From an uncultured OCS116 cluster bacterium (GTDB lineage: Bacteria > Pseudomonadota > Alphaproteobacteria > Rhizobiales > TMED25), in NCBI GenBank assembly GCA_902538185.1, contig CACBED010000002.1, positions 1-58,958 of the forward strand: a stretch of DNA of 58,958 nucleotides, written 5' to 3'. Below are positions 19,396-28,462 of this stretch, piece by piece (within the stretch, counting starts at the first letter, position 1; each line of letters opens with the position of its first letter). Under the pieces are notes generated by a model. That model searched no databases, was not told the origin of the DNA, and saw only the letters and a program-made list of their open reading frames with translations. The translations under genes were made by a program, and so were the position numbers.

Positions 19396-20319
19396 ATGAA
19401 ATTTTCTTATTTATTTAAAGGCGTTGTTGCATCCGTTTTTGGCGCCGCAATGCTGCTAGCAGGTGGAACAGCTCAAGCTGACTATCCGTGTAAAGAAGCC
19501 ACATTTATTGTGCCTTACTCACCAGGTGGTGGATCTGACCAAATGGCTAGAAGGCTTGTACCTGGTCTTGAGGAAGCTCTTGGTGTTGGTGTAAATATCG
19601 TATACAAAACAGGTGGTGGCGGTGCTGTAGGATTTAGTGAATTACACAGATCTGCACCAGATGGCTGCACATTTTCAAACACCGTTGTTCCTAATGTTAT
19701 AATAAGCTCAAAAGGTGAAGGTGTTGGATATAAACCGGGTGATTTTGCCTATATCGGTATGACTGAGTCATCAGCTGGAACACTTATGGTTCCTAAAGAT
19801 AGTAAGTACAAAACTATTGAAGATTTTATTGCTGCTGCAAATGAAAACCCAGGTATGTTAACTGTAGCTGGCACAGGCGGTAGTGGTCTATCACGATGGA
19901 CGCAACTAGAGTCAGTTCTTGGTATAGAAACAACATATGTGCCAGTTGGTGGTGGTGTGGGTAAAATGATACCAATGCTGGCAGGTTCTCACGTTGACGG
20001 TGCTGCTACTGGTGCAAACCATGCGACAAAACATAAAGGAATTGTTGATGCAATTCTTGTTGCGGGCGCAAATGAAGTACCTACGCTTCCAGGTGTGCCA
20101 AACGAACCAGATTGGAATTATGTTATTACTTGGGGCCTAATGGCACCTCCGGGAACACCATCTGATATTGTTGAAACACTTAATGCTGCTTTAAGATCAG
20201 CAGCTTCTGATCCAGCTGTACAAGACGCACTTACAAAAGGCGGATATGTAACACATGATATGACAGTTGCTGAAGTTAACGCGTTTATGGATGCTGAAAT
20301 CGCGAAATACGCAGACTAG
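19396..20319 (+). CDS. tripartite tricarboxylate transporter substrate-binding protein (TctC family)
   Basis: Signal peptide; YPCKEATFIVPYSPGGGSDQMARRLVPGLEEALGVGVNIVYKTGGGGAVGFSEL; RBS GGGAG. Confidence 0.9.
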   Translation: MKFSYLFKGVVASVFGAAMLLAGGTAQADYPCKEATFIVPYSPGGGSDQMARRLVPGLEEALGVGVNIVYKTGGGGAVGFSELHRSAPDGCTFSNTVVPNVIISSKGEGVGYKPGDFAYIGMTESSAGTLMVPKDSKYKTIEDFIAAANENPGMLTVAGTGGSGLSRWTQLESVLGIETTYVPVGGGVGKMIPMLAGSHVDGAATGANHATKHKGIVDAILVAGANEVPTLPGVPNEPDWNYVITWGLMAPPGTPSDIVETLNAALRSAASDPAVQDALTKGGYVTHDMTVAEVNAFMDAEIAKYAD

Positions 20320-20341
20320 TATAAAACGTAACCTAGAATTT

Positions 20342-20367
20342 CTCATAGCTCATTTCTGAGCTATGGG
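20342..20367 (+). promoter_or_regulatory. Intercistronic stem-loop between tctC-like and tctA-like genes
   Basis: CTCATAGCTCA-TTTC-TGAGCTATGGG: 11-bp stem with one T-G wobble and a 4-nt loop, 22 nt after the tctC stop. Confidence 0.75.
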
Positions 20368-20422
20368 ATTTCTGGTTCTATCATTATCTTCAATGAATAT
20401 AGACTAATCCAGGATTTGCCGA

Positions 20423-21916
20423 ATGTTTGAAGCCTTACTTATGGCTATTAGCCCCACATACTTAATGTATATGACAATTGGGGTGTTATTAGGTCTCGTT
20501 GTTGGAACCTTACCAGGTTTAACTGCAACTATGGGAACAGCATTATTAGTGCCATTTACATTTGGCTTACCAACAGGTGAAGGTATTGCAATGCTGGGTG
20601 GCCTTTACGTATGTGCCATGTTTTCGGATGCGATTCCTGCCTGTCTTGTCAACACTCCCGGAACTCCTGCCGCAATGGCAACTGGTTTTGATGGTCACCC
20701 TATGGTGAAACAGGGTAGGGGGCAAGAGGCTATTGTGGCGGCTTGCTTCAGTTCTGCTCTTGGTACAATATTCGGTGCAGCTTGTTACCTATTACTTGCA
20801 TGGCCTATGGTTTCTGTTGCGTTAAAGTTTGGCCCTCCGCAATTTTTTTGGTTAGGTGTATTTGCATTAACTATAATCGGAAGTCTTGCTGGAAAATCGA
20901 TACTCAAAGGACTTGCAGGTGCAGCCATTGGTATAATTATAAGTTGTATAGGAATAAGTCATGCGGCGGAAGTTAATAGATTTACATTAAATATTCCAGA
21001 ACTCAGAGGCGGCGTATCATTGGTGGCGGCACTAATCGGAGTCTTTGCTGTACCGCAGGTACTTAGCATGATTTTAAATCTGCGAAAGGAAGAGTATGTT
21101 GCGGAGTACAAACCGGAAAAAGGTGTAATCCTAAAAACAATAATAAAAGTAGTATCAGCCCCAATACATTTTTTAAGATCAGGTGTAATTGGTGCTTTTA
21201 TTGGTATACTCCCTGGTGCGGGAAGTCCAATTGCTGCTATCGTCTCATATAATGAAGCGCTTCGATGGAGTAAAGATAAAAGCCAATATGGTAAAGGTGA
21301 TGTGAGAGGTGTAACAGCTTCTGAAATTGCTAATAATGCAGCCGCGCCTGCTGCTATGATACCACTTGTAACACTGGGTGTACCAGGATCAGCGCCTGCA
21401 GCAGTTATTGCTGGTGCGCTAATGCTACGTGGTTTAAACCCTGGTCCAGAATTATTTGGAACCAACGCAACGCTAGTTTATTCGTTTGGGTGGTCTTTAT
21501 TGATAGCAGGTATTGTCGTATTTTTTATTGGTATGCTTGCGACCCCAATTTTAGTGAGAATAATCAAAATACCATTAAGGCTTTTAGCTCCACTCATAAT
21601 GTTTTTAGCTATAATTGGGGCTTATGCAATTCGAAATAACGTGTTTGATGTGTATCTGATGCTCATTATTGGACTCTTTGTTTTCCTTATAAGACCTCTT
21701 GGTTTTCATCCTGGTCCAATCGGGCTTGGCTTTATACTTGGTCCAATAATTGAACCATCATTGGTTCAGGCGTTATATATCTCTCATGCCGTCGGTGTCC
21801 AAAGAGTATTCTTTAGTGGGTCCGTCAGTATCATACTTATAAGCTTATCTGTAATATCAGTTTCAGCTGTTGCTATATCCAGATATAGATCTAGGAAAAA
21901 AGAAAATGTATCGTAA
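20423..21916 (+). CDS. tripartite tricarboxylate transporter large permease (TctA family)
   Basis: GVLLGLVVGTLPGLTATMGTALLVPFTFGLP, AIPACLVNTPGTPAAMATGFDGHPM, GILPGAGSPIAAIVSYNEA, LVTLGVPGSAPAAVIAGALMLRGLNPGPELF. Confidence 0.93.
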   Translation: MFEALLMAISPTYLMYMTIGVLLGLVVGTLPGLTATMGTALLVPFTFGLPTGEGIAMLGGLYVCAMFSDAIPACLVNTPGTPAAMATGFDGHPMVKQGRGQEAIVAACFSSALGTIFGAACYLLLAWPMVSVALKFGPPQFFWLGVFALTIIGSLAGKSILKGLAGAAIGIIISCIGISHAAEVNRFTLNIPELRGGVSLVAALIGVFAVPQVLSMILNLRKEEYVAEYKPEKGVILKTIIKVVSAPIHFLRSGVIGAFIGILPGAGSPIAAIVSYNEALRWSKDKSQYGKGDVRGVTASEIANNAAAPAAMIPLVTLGVPGSAPAAVIAGALMLRGLNPGPELFGTNATLVYSFGWSLLIAGIVVFFIGMLATPILVRIIKIPLRLLAPLIMFLAIIGAYAIRNNVFDVYLMLIIGLFVFLIRPLGFHPGPIGLGFILGPIIEPSLVQALYISHAVGVQRVFFSGSVSIILISLSVISVSAVAISRYRSRKKENVS

Positions 21917-22415
21917 ATTATTAAAATACATTCAGGATAGTGATATTGCGATTACAATATTATTATTTACAATTGCTGGGTTATCTTTTAGAGGTGTGCC
22001 TGATAATATTTGGGATGATTACTTATACATTGATTGGGTCTTTCCATTAGCCTCGTCATATATTTTATTCATTATAGCAACTATATTTTTAATAAAGTCC
22101 GTACGTAAAATTCTTCTCAAGAACATTGATAATGATCTCAAGATTAGTAAAGAGGAGATTCCTTCAATAATTAATGTATTTGTATACAGTATAATACTGT
22201 TCTTTTATCTTGTTTGTTTATTTGCCTTCGGTTTTTGGCCAGCAAGTTTATTACTATTGTGGGCAGGAATATTATATTTCCGACCAGAAAAGAATCTAAA
22301 CTCAATAATGAAGTCTTTAGGTATAGCGCTTATTACATGCCTCATAGCGTACATAGTTTTTAGCTCCGGCTGGTTATTTTATGTACCATTTCCAAAATCA
22401 AGAATTTGGATTTAG
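21906..22415 (+). CDS. tripartite tricarboxylate transporter small permease (TctB family)
   Basis: Four-TM about 169-aa protein immediately after and overlapping tctA; start at Met 21906. Confidence 0.8.
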   Translation: MYRKLLKYIQDSDIAITILLFTIAGLSFRGVPDNIWDDYLYIDWVFPLASSYILFIIATIFLIKSVRKILLKNIDNDLKISKEEIPSIINVFVYSIILFFYLVCLFAFGFWPASLLLLWAGILYFRPEKNLNSIMKSLGIALITCLIAYIVFSSGWLFYVPFPKSRIWI

Positions 22416-22425
22416 GGAGGAAATT

Positions 22426-23703
22426 TTGTCAAGACCATACTACAAAACTGATCCAATCACAGGCGGTGGTCCAGCGCAATACATTAGCGCTGAACATAAA
22501 CTCAGCGAGCCGTGGAAGGAGCAATCTCATAATGTAAAATTGGTTGGTCACTCGGACCTTAATGGATGGGGGGACGCATTTCAGATTCAAGTTTCAAAAG
22601 GCATATGTTATGTAGCAGCCTCAGGTGTCAATGGACATGATGGACTTACTATATTAGATGTTAGTGACCCCTCTAAACCAACAATACTTAATCAAATTTC
22701 AGACTCACCGGGAGCCAGAACACACAAAGTCCTGAAGATTAATGATGATATTATGATTACGAATTCCGAACTTAGACCAAATTTAAGAGAAAAGTACCCC
22801 GAATTAAAGGGAGGGATGAAAGTGTTTGATATATCAGATCCAATTAACCCAAAATTTCTTAGATACGTCGAAACAGATGGAATGGGCATACATAGGCCAA
22901 TTTATGATAGAGACAGAAAACTTATGTATAGTTCAGGTTATCGTGATGGGTTTGATAAAAAAATCCTTTTAATTCATGATATGAAAGATCCTGCAAATCC
23001 TGAATTCATTGGCCAGGGATGGGTTGAAGGCCAAAAAAATGACGAAAGTTATACCTGGGATAATTCTATAGTTCAGAATGAAGCATGGTGTCATGAAGGC
23101 AATCCTTGGGGAAATTATGTTACAGCTGGCTGGTGGGATGGTGGTATTGTGTTATTTGATTGCACAAATCCAAGTAAACCAGAATTTAAATGGAGACATA
23201 ATCCACATGAAACGCATGGTTGGGCAGGTTGTTATCACAGTTTTCTTGTCCCGAAAGGGTCTGAATTTGGTATCGTTACACAAGAAACTGTAACAGTAAA
23301 CTGCGAACACCCACCAGCATTTATTACTTTCTATGACCTAAGAAATAAAGATATACCATTACCTGTTAGTACCTATATGCCATTTGAAACTGACCCATAC
23401 GATATGAGGCCAATAGACACCAAGTGGAGTAAAACTGGATCAAGGCACGGGGCTCATAATATATGGCTTGATATGGAAAAGGATGACCTTATTTATATTG
23501 CATGGTTCAATGCCGGGTTACGAATTATTGATTGGAGCAACCCATTTTCTCCAAAAGAAGTTGGTTACTATATTCCTCCCGGTAACAAAGAGCGTTTTTG
23601 CCCTCAAAGTAATGATGTCTATGTTGATCGTGAAACGGGACTTATTTACATGTCTGATAGATGGGGACTTGGCCTACATATCTTAGAGTACACAGGTAAG
23701 TAA
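22426..23703 (+). CDS. LVIVD-repeat beta-propeller protein, no signal peptide
   Basis: Repeats GLTILDVSDPSKPTILNQIS, GMKVFDISDPINPKFLRYVE, KILLIHDMKDPANPEFIGQGW, GIVLFDCTNPSKPEFKWRH, GLRIIDWSNPFSPKEVGYY. GGGAGG RBS precedes TTG start at 22426. Confidence 0.82.
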   Translation: MSRPYYKTDPITGGGPAQYISAEHKLSEPWKEQSHNVKLVGHSDLNGWGDAFQIQVSKGICYVAASGVNGHDGLTILDVSDPSKPTILNQISDSPGARTHKVLKINDDIMITNSELRPNLREKYPELKGGMKVFDISDPINPKFLRYVETDGMGIHRPIYDRDRKLMYSSGYRDGFDKKILLIHDMKDPANPEFIGQGWVEGQKNDESYTWDNSIVQNEAWCHEGNPWGNYVTAGWWDGGIVLFDCTNPSKPEFKWRHNPHETHGWAGCYHSFLVPKGSEFGIVTQETVTVNCEHPPAFITFYDLRNKDIPLPVSTYMPFETDPYDMRPIDTKWSKTGSRHGAHNIWLDMEKDDLIYIAWFNAGLRIIDWSNPFSPKEVGYYIPPGNKERFCPQSNDVYVDRETGLIYMSDRWGLGLHILEYTGK

Positions 23704-23780
23704 ATTATATTTGTAAAAATCTTAAATACCACTATAATTTATGAATATTGTCTTAACGTTTATTTAATAGGGAGGTAAAC

Positions 23781-25067
23781 ATGGCAAAAAATTTTTTTGG
23801 GCTAAACCTAATTGGTTTAGCTGCATTCCTTACACTATCTTTTCTACCAATAAATGATACCAATGCATCTATAAAAATTGGCGCTTCTATGCCATTGACA
23901 GGAAACTTTGCTGTTCCTGGTTCTAAGCATTTAGAAGGCTACGAAATGTGTGTAGATATTATTAACAGACACGGTGGATGGTTAGACCAGGAAGTTGAAC
24001 TCGTTGTAAGTGATAACAGATCAGATACTGAGACTGCTATTGCACAGTACGAAAGGTTTATTAATGTAGATAAGGTTGATCTTACTTTTGGTACTTTTTC
24101 AAGTAAATTAACATTTCCAATATCTCCAATCTTAGCAAAATACAACGCTATTCATCCAATTCCATCTGGTGGCGCGTTGAGAATTTTTTCACAAGGACAT
24201 AAAAATTTATTTTATTTCCAGGCTAGTGCAGCTGAGTATGTTGGAACAAATATGGTTGGTTTAATTAATGACCTAGTTGAAGACAAACCAACTAGGGCAG
24301 CTGTTGTTCATGCCGATGACTTTTTTGCAAACTCAATTGCAACTGGTCTACTTGGTGAAAAGGTTGTGATGCCAGGAAGTGGTCAATTAGTTGAAGATCT
24401 TGCACCTGGATATATCAGAGCAGCTGGGATCGAGCTTGTATATCACGAGCAATGGCCAGAAGAAGGATTCTCAGATTGGCTTGTTTTAGCAAATTCAATC
24501 AAGAATTCTGGTGCTGACCTAGTAATTGGTCTTATGGCATCGCCAGAAGAAGCAACACAGTTTACAAGGGCACTTAAAACCGTGAGACATAACCCAAAGC
24601 ACATTCTTCTATCACAAGGAACCCAGAAAGAGTTTTATGAAGGGCTCGGTGATGATGCTAATGGTGTAATAATCATGTCAGCATACCATCCAAAAGCTCC
24701 ATTTAAAGGATCTCTTGCAGGTATGCAAATGAATAATGCCGATTTTGCCGCCGAGTATCATATTACAACTGGAAATAAACCAGATGAGGATGTTGCGATT
24801 ACTTTTGCGCTATGCCAAGGCATAGACCAAGCTGTTCGGGCAACTGGATCTGTTGATGACCAAACGATAATGGATTGGTTGCATGCAAGAACACCAGAAG
24901 ACCCAGTAAAAACAGTACTTGGCAATTTCGCATGGGATGATAGAGGGCTTCCTCTAGGCAAGTCATTCCTAATGGTTCAATGGCAAGATGGTGGTAATCT
25001 GGAATTTGTATATCCTACAAATGAGTTTGATACTGCTGAAATTGTTGATCCTAAACCACAATGGTAA
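23781..25067 (+). CDS. branched-chain-amino-acid-type ABC transporter substrate-binding protein (LivK-like)
   Basis: IKIGASMPLTGNFAVPGSKHLEGYEMCVDIINRHGGWLDQEVELVVSDNRSDTETAIAQYERFINVDKVDLTFGTFSS; RBS GGGAGG. Confidence 0.88.
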   Translation: MAKNFFGLNLIGLAAFLTLSFLPINDTNASIKIGASMPLTGNFAVPGSKHLEGYEMCVDIINRHGGWLDQEVELVVSDNRSDTETAIAQYERFINVDKVDLTFGTFSSKLTFPISPILAKYNAIHPIPSGGALRIFSQGHKNLFYFQASAAEYVGTNMVGLINDLVEDKPTRAAVVHADDFFANSIATGLLGEKVVMPGSGQLVEDLAPGYIRAAGIELVYHEQWPEEGFSDWLVLANSIKNSGADLVIGLMASPEEATQFTRALKTVRHNPKHILLSQGTQKEFYEGLGDDANGVIIMSAYHPKAPFKGSLAGMQMNNADFAAEYHITTGNKPDEDVAITFALCQGIDQAVRATGSVDDQTIMDWLHARTPEDPVKTVLGNFAWDDRGLPLGKSFLMVQWQDGGNLEFVYPTNEFDTAEIVDPKPQW

Positions 25068-25079
25068 TCATCTAAAATT

Positions 25080-25107
25080 TATGCGGCCAATATTGATTGG
25101 TCGCATA
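25080..25107 (+). promoter_or_regulatory. Intercistronic stem-loop between livK-like and livG-like genes
   Basis: TATGCGGCCAAT-ATTG-ATTGGTCGCATA: 12-bp stem with one G-T wobble and a 4-nt loop, followed by TTTTTA, 12 nt after the livK stop. Confidence 0.8.
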
Positions 25108-25123
25108 TTTTTATGGCAAATAA

Positions 25124-25849
25124 ATGATATCAATAAAAAATGTAACAAAACGCTTTGGTGGCATCATCGCTGTTGACGACTCTTCCTTTGATGTTATGAG
25201 TTCTACAATATGCTCATTGATTGGGCCAAACGGAGCTGGTAAAAGTACATTATTTAATTGCATCTCACGTGTTTATCCAATTGATGAGGGGGAAATATAC
25301 CTTGGTGACACGAGAATAGATACAATGCCTGCGCATAAAATTGCATCATTAGGCGTGGGTAGATCCTTCCAACTGACAAGGGTATTGGATGAATTATCTG
25401 TTACAGAAAATTTATCACTTCATACAGCTGCTGGTTTTAATTTTCATCTATTGAAAGCTGGGGTAACCAGAGATGATAAGGCACGGGCTGAACAGATAAT
25501 GGAATTTCTAAATATTACTCATATTAGAGATTTACCGATGAAAGAACTATCATACGGCCAAAAAAAATTATTGGATTTGGGCTCAGTACTTATGTCCGAT
25601 CCAAGCGTCATTTTGCTTGATGAACCTGCTGCTGGAGTTAATCCAAGATTATTAGAAACGATACTTGATAGGATACTTGTGCTCAAAAAGCAGGGTAAAA
25701 CAATTCTTCTTGTGGAACACAACATGGATTTGGTAATGGGGATTAGTGATAAGGTTGTTGTTATGGCTGCAGGATCAATTATAGCAAACGGAACACCTGA
25801 TGAAGTTCAAAGTGATAAGCAGGTTTTGGAAGTGTATTTAACAGGATAA
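25124..25849 (+). CDS. branched-chain amino acid-type ABC transporter ATP-binding protein (LivG-like)
   Basis: Walker A GPNGAGKST, LSYGQKKLLDLGSVLMSDPSVILLDEPAAGVNPRL. Confidence 0.9.
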   Translation: MISIKNVTKRFGGIIAVDDSSFDVMSSTICSLIGPNGAGKSTLFNCISRVYPIDEGEIYLGDTRIDTMPAHKIASLGVGRSFQLTRVLDELSVTENLSLHTAAGFNFHLLKAGVTRDDKARAEQIMEFLNITHIRDLPMKELSYGQKKLLDLGSVLMSDPSVILLDEPAAGVNPRLLETILDRILVLKKQGKTILLVEHNMDLVMGISDKVVVMAAGSIIANGTPDEVQSDKQVLEVYLTG

Positions 25850-25854
25850 ATTTA

Positions 25855-26598
25855 ATGTCTGAATGTATGCTTAAATTAGAGAATATTGTTGCAGGCTATG
25901 GGTATGGTCCTGACATTATAAAAAATATTAATCTTGAGCTCAATAAAGGTGATATTAAGTGCATTATCGGGCCAAACGGAGCTGGTAAATCAACAGTACT
26001 TAAAGCAATTGCTGGAATAATTATACCAAGAAATGGAACAGTATCATTCAATTCTGAAAAAGGTAATTTAGAGCTCTGTGGTATGGAAACATATGAAATA
26101 ATGAAAACAGGCTTATGTTTTATACCACAAGATAGATCTCTATTTAACACGTTAACAGTAGCCGAGAATCTTGCGATGGCTGGTTATACAATTAATGATA
26201 AGCAAGATTTAAGAGGGCGAATAGATGAAGCACTGGATACGTTTCCTCGTCTAAAAGAGAGGCTAACACAGTATGCTGGCACAATGTCTGGTGGAGAGCA
26301 ACAACAATTAATCTTTGCCAGAGCTATCATATTAAAACCAAGAGTAATATTAATTGATGAGCCATCGCTCGGACTTGCTCCTGCAATTGTAGAGCAAGCA
26401 TTCCAGCACATTGAAAATATTGCATCACAGGGAGTATCCATTTTGCTTGTTGAACAAAACGCAAGGAGGGGGCTTGCATCATCGAATTTTGGTACCGTAA
26501 TGGATTTAGGTGAAATTGTTTTTGAAAAACCGGCAAATCAGGTTCTAAGTGATGACAGGATACAGGAGTTATATTTAGGAAAGAGAAAGAAAAAATAA
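25855..26598 (+). CDS. branched-chain amino acid-type ABC transporter ATP-binding protein (LivF-like)
   Basis: GPNGAGKSTVLKAIAG, MSGGEQQQLIFARAIILKPRVILIDEPSLGLAPAIVEQ. Confidence 0.9.
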   Translation: MSECMLKLENIVAGYGYGPDIIKNINLELNKGDIKCIIGPNGAGKSTVLKAIAGIIIPRNGTVSFNSEKGNLELCGMETYEIMKTGLCFIPQDRSLFNTLTVAENLAMAGYTINDKQDLRGRIDEALDTFPRLKERLTQYAGTMSGGEQQQLIFARAIILKPRVILIDEPSLGLAPAIVEQAFQHIENIASQGVSILLVEQNARRGLASSNFGTVMDLGEIVFEKPANQVLSDDRIQELYLGKRKKK

Positions 26599-27467
26599 TG
26601 TTTATCATCCAAACCATAATTTTAGGACTTTGTTTAGGCTTCGTATACGCCCTTATGGCAACAGGTCTAACACTGATATTTGGAGTAATGAGGATCGTAA
26701 ACCTTGCTCATCCGATATTTATATTAGTTGGCGCATTTGCTGCATATTACCTATTTGTGATATTTGGTATGGATCCGATATTTGCAATTCCATTATGTGC
26801 AGCCACAACAGCAATTTTAGGTGCTATAACCTACAAACTTGTATTTGAAAAAGATGCAGGATCTCAAACTTATTCTGAGATGACAGTTTTACTTACATTC
26901 GGTACAGCAATGGTTTTGGATGGCACATTGTCTTACTTATTCAAAAACACACAAAGAATAACATCGCCACCGTATGCAACAGATGCAATATTTATCGGAG
27001 ATATATTTTTACCAACTGCACAATTATATTCCGGATTGATAAGTATTGCATTAATTATTGGATTAGGTTTATTCTTAAAATTCAGTAAATTAGGTATTGC
27101 AATACGCGCAACTTCTCTAAGCCGTGTAAACGCTGAGTTGGTTGGTATTGATGTTAAGTTCGTGTGTATTTTCTCATTTATTCTAGGTTGCGCATTAGCA
27201 GGAGCCGCAGGGTCATTGGTTAGTTTTGTCTTCTCATTTTTCCCAGCAAAACATTGGGAATGGATAGCAATTTTAATGTCATTAGTTGTTCTTGGAGGAA
27301 TGGGTAGCATTCTAGGTGTTGTAATATCTGCTGCAATATTATCTGTTATGGCATCATTGGTTGGAGCATTCATTGCACCTGCATGGTCTACAATGGTTTT
27401 CTTCGTTGCACTATTTGTGATGCTACTGATAAAGCCGCATGGCATGTTCGGTAAATATTTGGAGTAA
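26598..27467 (+). CDS. branched-chain amino acid-type ABC transporter permease (LivH-like)
   Basis: GLCLGFVYALMATGLTLIFGVMRIVNLAHPIFILVGAFAAYYL; RATSLSRVNAELVGIDVKFV; VLGGMGSILGVVISAAIL. Confidence 0.9.
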   Translation: MFIIQTIILGLCLGFVYALMATGLTLIFGVMRIVNLAHPIFILVGAFAAYYLFVIFGMDPIFAIPLCAATTAILGAITYKLVFEKDAGSQTYSEMTVLLTFGTAMVLDGTLSYLFKNTQRITSPPYATDAIFIGDIFLPTAQLYSGLISIALIIGLGLFLKFSKLGIAIRATSLSRVNAELVGIDVKFVCIFSFILGCALAGAAGSLVSFVFSFFPAKHWEWIAILMSLVVLGGMGSILGVVISAAILSVMASLVGAFIAPAWSTMVFFVALFVMLLIKPHGMFGKYLE

Positions 27468-27472
27468 GCATA

Positions 27473-28441
27473 ATGGATTCAAGAAAAATTATACCAATAG
27501 CAACAATTGCAATACTCCTATTTTTTCCACTAATTCAGTTCTTCCCTTCACTATTTGGTGATCAGAATTATGTAATTCATCTGATGCTATATGCTTTTTA
27601 TTATATGGTAATGACAAGTAGCTGGAATATAATTGGAGGTTATGGAGGTTTTATTTCTGTAGGTCATAATGCCTTCTTATGTATCGGAGCTTATATTGCT
27701 GGGTATTATTCTATTATGTGGGGTATTTCTCCATTCTACCTGATATTACTTGCAGGAATTGGTGCTGGTATTTTTGGTTTTTTTGTTGGTTTAATTACAC
27801 TTCGTGTCAAAGGACCATCATTTATTATATCATCTATAGCTCTAATAATGATACTAAGAATAATATTCGATAGGTGGGAATTAGTTGGTGGTGCAAGCGG
27901 AATAACATTACCCTATAACTCCTTATCAGTAGAATTCTCAAAATTTCCTCATTATTATGGATTTCTTGCACTCGCTATAATAACAATATATATGAATTGG
28001 TATGTGAGGCATTCAAAATTTGGTCTTGCTCTAAGAGCTATCTCACATGATGAAATAAGAAGCGCTGTTGCGGGTATCAATGTTAAATATATAAAAGTTA
28101 CAGCATTTGTACTATCCACATTCTTTATAGGCTGTGCTGGGGCTATATGGGCTGACTATTTAACATATGTTAGGCCAAATATTTTTTTAATAATATTAAT
28201 TGCTGCAAATGTTGTTTTGATGGTGATACTCGGAGGTATGGGCACTGTCACGGGACCTATTGTTGGCACGATTATATTCATTGCTTTTAATGAGTTAATA
28301 TTATCATACCTAGGTGCCACTGAATTAAATTTATTATTTACTGGATTACTTCTTGTTATAACATTATTATATTTTCCGAATGGTATTGTTGGTACTCTAA
28401 AAAATAAAGGAAAGTTACCAAGATTTCTTGATTGGGGATAA
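27473..28441 (+). CDS. branched-chain amino acid-type ABC transporter permease (LivM-like)
   Basis: SSWNIIGGYGGFISVGHNAFLCIGAY; ALRAISHDEIRSAVAGINVKYIKVTAFVLSTFFIGCAGAIWA; ILGGMGTVTGPIVGTII. Confidence 0.9.
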   Translation: MDSRKIIPIATIAILLFFPLIQFFPSLFGDQNYVIHLMLYAFYYMVMTSSWNIIGGYGGFISVGHNAFLCIGAYIAGYYSIMWGISPFYLILLAGIGAGIFGFFVGLITLRVKGPSFIISSIALIMILRIIFDRWELVGGASGITLPYNSLSVEFSKFPHYYGFLALAIITIYMNWYVRHSKFGLALRAISHDEIRSAVAGINVKYIKVTAFVLSTFFIGCAGAIWADYLTYVRPNIFLIILIAANVVLMVILGGMGTVTGPIVGTIIFIAFNELILSYLGATELNLLFTGLLLVITLLYFPNGIVGTLKNKGKLPRFLDWG

Positions 28442-28462
28442 AATCCTTATTATATCAACCTA

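Noticed and set aside
20959-21465. 168-aa minus-strand ORF
   Set aside because: Shadow ORF fully antisense to the strongly supported TctA permease gene; composition reflects the reverse complement of a hydrophobic protein.
26933-27445. 170-aa minus-strand ORF
   Set aside because: Antisense to the LivH-like permease; no recognisable family features.
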